From: Candidatus Bathyarchaeota archaeon | GTDB taxonomy: Archaea; Thermoproteota; Bathyarchaeia; Bathyarchaeales; Bathycorpusculaceae | Reading direction: 5' to 3' | Length of the DNA stretch: 53,813 bases | NCBI GenBank assembly: GCA_029881805.1 | Contig: JAOULW010000014.1 | Span: 1 to 53,813, forward strand | In this document: in pieces, positions 50,241 through 53,813 of the stretch | Layout of the letters: each line of letters starts with the position of its first letter | How positions within the stretch are numbered: the stretch's first letter is position 1 | Position numbers and translations under genes: made by a program | Notes under the pieces: model-generated | Databases searched by the model: none | The model's input: only the letters and a program-made list of their open reading frames with translations | What the model was told of the DNA's origin: nothing

Positions 50241-51005
50241 TCATGAATCGTTTCGCATGGAGGCAACGAAAATTTCGGCTGAACGTCCCGAGGACTTGCA
50301 GCAAATTCCAGGTATTTTCTCAACTTTCACTTCTGAAAAATGCTGTCGAGCCATTTCACGGATATTTTCTGGTTTGAAACCTAAATGCACGTCGCCCATT
50401 TCCATCTTGAACTCTTCGAACGTGTGCTCACACATATCAATAAGGATGGCTTTTCCATTCTTTTTTAAAGTTGCCTTGATACTTTTGAAAACCTTCTCTG
50501 GGTGGGTGCTGTGGTGAAGCATTAAGGTGGAAAATACTGCGTCAAACTTGTAAGGGATAGGGAAGTGCTTTCTCGCCTCTTTTATACTGCCCTCAATGTT
50601 TTCGGCTATGCCTACGAAAGGCACTACGTCAGCGTTCTTTTTCTCCAACGAGAATAGCATTGCTGGAGTCAGATCCATTGCGTAAAAGGAAACTTCCGGA
50701 AGCTTTGCGCTGATTTTTTTGGCGATTTTGACTGTTAGAAACCCCGTTCCAGCGCCTATATCAAGCACATTTGCACCTGCCAGAAGTCTTGGCGGCGCAA
50801 GCAAAAGCTTGGTGACATTGTTGACGATTCGATTTACTCCAGTTCTTCCAAAATAGCTAACGACAATCTTGTCCCTTTTCTTCGCCTCTTTTGTCGTAAA
50901 ATGCTCTACTTCTTTGGCGAGAATTTCGGGATTGGAAGCACCTAGTCTCTTAAAAAACTGTTTAAGCTGCAGATCTTTTATGTATCTCTCTAACTTTGTT
51001 GACAT
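50241..51005 (-). CDS. Class I SAM-dependent methyltransferase
   Basis: A 254-residue methyltransferase. Motif I is ANVLDIGAGTGFLTVKIA, motif II region SFYAMDLTPAMLFSLEKK, and YKFDAVFSTLMLHHSTHPEKVF with GKAILIDMCEH complete the fold. The first 75 residues form a helical cap (YIKDLQLKQFFKRLGASNPE). Starts at ATG 51005. Acceptor substrate unknown; ubiquinone/menaquinone-type or small-molecule methyltransferases have similar layout. It follows the permease gene by 30 bases. Confidence 0.87.
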   Translation of the reverse strand: MSTKLERYIKDLQLKQFFKRLGASNPEILAKEVEHFTTKEAKKRDKIVVSYFGRTGVNRIVNNVTKLLLAPPRLLAGANVLDIGAGTGFLTVKIAKKISAKLPEVSFYAMDLTPAMLFSLEKKNADVVPFVGIAENIEGSIKEARKHFPIPYKFDAVFSTLMLHHSTHPEKVFKSIKATLKKNGKAILIDMCEHTFEEFKMEMGDVHLGFKPENIREMARQHFSEVKVEKIPGICCKSSGRSAEIFVASMRNDS

Positions 51006-51035
51006 GTCAACTCTCTCTTGCGCTTTCCTCTCTTT

Positions 51036-53450
51036 TTAGGCTTCATCTAGAGACAAGCCAATTAAGAAAAGTCCTGTGATAAAAAGTAAGACTAATCCAA
51101 TTGGAACAATAGAGACCCACCATGCAGGCAACCCTCCTAGTTGGTACGCACCATAAAGAATGCGACCCCAACTTGCTTGGTTGGGGTCACCGAATCCCAG
51201 AAAATCTATTGACGTGAGAATTAGTGAAACGCTTATTGCTGTAAGGCAAAAGTTTGCCAGTGAATATTTTAATAGAGCATAAGCTTCGTCTCTCCTGGAC
51301 TTTTCATGTACTAAGCTTGTCAAGTATACAGTTCTAAATCCTATTATGGCGATCACTGGAAGGAACCAGAACAGAACTGATAAGGATTCGAGATAAAAAG
51401 TATACTGGTAGCGTAAGGAAATCAACAAAAGGAAAATCACAGGTACTGCAAAGAAAGTTTCCGCAGCAGTCATTATAATGTTGTCTGTCCAGCCCTTGAA
51501 GCGTCCTGCAAGAACCCCAAAGGGCAAGGCTAAGAGCACAGTCAAAGCAGAAAACGCAAAACTCATCACTATGATTGTTCTTGCACCGTAGACCAATTCA
51601 GTCCATACATCTAGACCGCTGCCGTCAGTTCCTAATAAACCATGTACCTTCCCCTCTATTGTTAAACCCACTTTTTCAAGGTTCAGTTCGGCATACGCAC
51701 CTTCGTATGAATGGGTTTTTGGATCCATCAAGTTCTCAAATTCAAACATTACTTGGACTCCGTAGACGCCTTTTTCTGAAAAAATTATCGTGGCAGGATC
51801 AGGCGGTGGCGTAATCAGTTTTTCTGGTTTGTAAAGTGAGCTTAGAACTGGCTGCCATGGTACATCGATAAACGAGGGGACACTCAGATTGAACGTTTTT
51901 TGGTCTATGGTTATATTAGCTATGGGCACTGACCAGGGTGTATATTGACATATTAACATCTCCGCTTTAGTTGGGTCTTTAAAATACTCATCCCACAAGG
52001 GATTCGCTGTGTAGTTTTTGATTGTGAAGTAGACTCTTAGTATCGTTCTATTGAAGTACATGTTACAAGAAACGTGCATTGTAAATGAAGGGGGCGGCCT
52101 GTAATCATACGTTATGTTACCCACAAATATTGTGACCGATGCATTCTGTGATATAAAACCGTCAGGGTCAGGATTGAAACTGAATGTAAGATTATCCAAG
52201 TTGACTTCAATCGGGCCAGTATAATTGACTAATTCTACATCTTCAGGTCTGAAAGTTGTGGCTAAAGTGGGATTATAATCCCGGTATTCCGGAAACATAG
52301 TCATCCAAGCTGGCATTGCATATGCACTTGCAGATTTAGGAGGGCTGTATAATTGTGAAGGAGGAGGAGAGGGCGTTAAAAGCGGCGCGGCTACGGCTAA
52401 AACAGCGAAGAAAGAGAAAATTGTTAAGCCGATGATTAAGCTTTTTCTCTTGAAGTGTGCTGCAAACTTGCTTTTAGTCAGTGATCTTTTATTTGGTTGT
52501 GTTTCAATTTTAGAGTGTTGTAGGGACGCATTCTCCAGATCATCGCGTAAGCCAGTACTTACTTGCAGTAAGTCAAGAAAAGAGGACATTATTCCTAAAC
52601 CTATTGCGATTGCAAGCAGAGCAACGAATGATGCGATAGTAACAGGGTGATTGTGCATCCCTAGACTAGACATAAACCATTGACCTGCGCCTGGAAAGGC
52701 ATACATAATTTCCACGAAAAATGCAGCTGAGGCCATGAAAGCGAAGTCGATTGTCGTGATGGAGAAAAGAAAAATCTTCCATGGGCTTTTTTGGCTCAAG
52801 GAAGAGCCACCACTCCAAATTAACATGGCACTTCTAATGGCAGTTACGAGCGTTATGGTTAAAACAGGCAGAACAAGATGAGCGAGAAAGTCCATGGCGG
52901 CTTCTATTGGCGTCATTTTCGAAATACCCACCGAAATTAATCCGCCTCTAGGAAATAATCTCAGGAGAAACCAGAAAATATAGATAAGTATTATGGCTAT
53001 GAAAGGGGTCAAACCGAAAAGGAAGCATTTTAGGGAATGGGCAAAAATCACTGGTCTTCGTTTTTTTGGCTTGCGTGTGGAAAATATGACGGTAAGAAGG
53101 GCTCCTGCCAGAATGGAAGCCGCTGTCGAAAAACCAATCAGCATAAGAGTGTTTCTTATTCTCCATGAAAGTTCAGGCAAAATCGGTGTGCTGCTCTGAT
53201 CAAGTTGTCTACCGAAATTCCACTGAAGTATATGGTTCAAAAGCGAACTGAAGTTTTTCACTATTTCGAACTGTTCCATTCTTACTTGTGGTGGCATTCT
53301 AGGATCTACGAAAATCTGTGCTGGATCACCGAGTCTGAACCAGAAAAAGGAACAAAGCCATGCTATAATGATGTAATAAAGCAGAGCGAGCGCTATGGGC
53401 TTGGCAGCTACACGAAAGTACCTTTTGAGAAGCCCTCCGGCAGCATCCAT
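51036..53450 (-). CDS. Fused OppB-OppC-type ABC transporter permease with extracytoplasmic insertion
   Basis: An 804-residue protein that joins both permease halves of a peptide/nickel ABC importer. Residues 1-305 are OppB-like (WNFGRQLDQSSTPILPELSWRIRNT; later FFVEIMYAFPGAGQWF). Residues 335-804 are OppC-like, with TM1 near 337-357 and the hallmark HGLLGTDGSGLDVWTELVYGAR near 603. Between TM1 and that motif lie about 245 extra residues (358-602) with many NxS/T sites and beta-type sequence, probably outside the cell. No ATPase or binding protein is in the window. Start ATG 53450. Confidence 0.88.
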   Translation of the reverse strand: MDAAGGLLKRYFRVAAKPIALALLYYIIIAWLCSFFWFRLGDPAQIFVDPRMPPQVRMEQFEIVKNFSSLLNHILQWNFGRQLDQSSTPILPELSWRIRNTLMLIGFSTAASILAGALLTVIFSTRKPKKRRPVIFAHSLKCFLFGLTPFIAIILIYIFWFLLRLFPRGGLISVGISKMTPIEAAMDFLAHLVLPVLTITLVTAIRSAMLIWSGGSSLSQKSPWKIFLFSITTIDFAFMASAAFFVEIMYAFPGAGQWFMSSLGMHNHPVTIASFVALLAIAIGLGIMSSFLDLLQVSTGLRDDLENASLQHSKIETQPNKRSLTKSKFAAHFKRKSLIIGLTIFSFFAVLAVAAPLLTPSPPPSQLYSPPKSASAYAMPAWMTMFPEYRDYNPTLATTFRPEDVELVNYTGPIEVNLDNLTFSFNPDPDGFISQNASVTIFVGNITYDYRPPPSFTMHVSCNMYFNRTILRVYFTIKNYTANPLWDEYFKDPTKAEMLICQYTPWSVPIANITIDQKTFNLSVPSFIDVPWQPVLSSLYKPEKLITPPPDPATIIFSEKGVYGVQVMFEFENLMDPKTHSYEGAYAELNLEKVGLTIEGKVHGLLGTDGSGLDVWTELVYGARTIIVMSFAFSALTVLLALPFGVLAGRFKGWTDNIIMTAAETFFAVPVIFLLLISLRYQYTFYLESLSVLFWFLPVIAIIGFRTVYLTSLVHEKSRRDEAYALLKYSLANFCLTAISVSLILTSIDFLGFGDPNQASWGRILYGAYQLGGLPAWWVSIVPIGLVLLFITGLFLIGLSLDEA

Positions 53451-53465
53451 GTCTAGGTCACTTTA

Positions 53466-53813
53466 TCATTTAGGCTGTTCTTGCTTTTGTTGTCTGATCA
53501 GAATTTTTGGACTTACCAACCCGGCGATGCTGGAACATAAGCAAATCCAACCACCGGCGAGAGGTGAAAGAAACGCAACAAAGCTTGAGATAATCATTGT
53601 AAGAGTCGTGAAAATAGCACTCAACAGTGCCCCAGCATATATCAAGTGCATTCCTACTTCAATCTTCACTAGTTTCAGGACCGCTCCGAAAATCATAAAA
53701 CAGCCAAAGAGAATCAGAAAGTTAAAGGCTGTGCTCGCAAAAGCCAAGTTGAGCGATTCAGCTGTGAATTCTCCAACTTGAAATGCATTAAGCTGCTCGG
53801 ATGTTTCATTGGC
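53466..53813 (-). CDS. Membrane protein, 5' end outside window
   Basis: The frame is open from the window edge (NETSEQLNAFQVGE then SLNLAFASTAF) to the stop at 53466, about 115 codons visible. It has three hydrophobic segments (roughly FLILFGCFMIFGAVL, IYAGALLSAIFTTLTMIISSFVAFL, GWICLCSSIAGLV) and a short basic tail. It lies 15 bases upstream of the fused permease, so it is probably in the same operon. Family not recognised. Confidence 0.65.
   Translation of the reverse strand, partial: ANETSEQLNAFQVGEFTAESLNLAFASTAFNFLILFGCFMIFGAVLKLVKIEVGMHLIYAGALLSAIFTTLTMIISSFVAFLSPLAGGWICLCSSIAGLVSPKILIRQQKQEQPK

Noticed and set aside
1-53813. Mobile element, prophage, defence island or CRISPR array
   Set aside because: No transposase, integrase, Cas, restriction or phage structural gene, and no regularly spaced repeats, were recognised on either strand.

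Overview
The window reads as a stretch of archaeal chromosome, most likely from a member of the Thermoproteota (TACK) side and plausibly Bathyarchaeia; the phylum-level call is inference. The archaeal signature is direct: TFE alpha, MBF1, tRNA C56 methyltransferase, archaeal NAC, archaeal-type ThrRS and ProRS, endonuclease Q, an RPA-like protein with three OB folds, archaeal inositol-phosphate synthase, two tungsten-type aldehyde:ferredoxin oxidoreductases (AOR) and the TIGR00304/DUF131 membrane family. GTG and TTG starts are very common and base composition is moderate. I see no CRISPR array, rRNA, integrase, transposase or prophage.

Layout. 1-3.2 kb (minus): a conserved information-processing operon, MBF1 > HflX > Trm56 > TFE > HD-domain protein; HflX lacks any normal start codon. 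3.2-10 kb: PUA protein, NAC, PfkB kinase, a small zinc protein, ThrRS, branched-chain aminotransferase and a class I aminotransferase. 10-15.2 kb: a membrane-anchored surface protein with five tandem repeats, then a DAO-type flavoenzyme beside the first AOR. 15.2-18.5 kb: GNAT, ProRS, COG3199 ATP-NAD kinase. 18.6-25.6 kb mixes intact metabolism (threonine dehydrogenase + 2-amino-3-ketobutyrate ligase, a formyl-THF cyclo-ligase-like gene, a second AOR, a DedA-type membrane protein) with three broken genes: a DUF1028 pseudogene, a frameshifted AOR-partner ferredoxin and a truncated FMN-binding protein.

25.6-32 kb: endonuclease Q, a TldD/PmbA protease pair, a NapH-like membrane Fe-S protein and small membrane proteins. 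32-38 kb is an alpha-glucan cluster: GH57 amylase-type enzyme, wHTH protein, a glycosyltransferase that kept only its N-terminal domain, two complete GT4/glycogen-synthase-like enzymes, and a degenerate nuclease-fold protein. 38-42.2 kb: PGK, a bacterial-type GAPDH, and an overlapping pair of GcvH and a CoA-disulfide-reductase-like flavoprotein.

42.4-45.5 kb: inositol-phosphate synthase diverging from an inositol monophosphatase-family gene (together myo-inositol synthesis), then a phosphoesterase. 45.5-48.6 kb: Hsp20, a SWIM zinc protein, an unannotated 38-residue membrane microprotein, two small TIGR00304-type proteins and RPA. 48.6-53.8 kb: a tRNA-Met(CAU) gene with an insertion that looks like a non-canonical intron, RpiA, a coiled-coil membrane protein, a methyltransferase, and a fused OppB-OppC permease with a large extracytoplasmic insertion, followed by a partial membrane-protein gene at the edge.

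I did not find a single unmistakable new defence or mobile system. The strongest candidates for new biology are the ACG-start HflX, the excised-domain glycosyltransferase in the glucan cluster, the permease fusion with its inserted domain, the five-repeat surface protein, and the small membrane ORFs.
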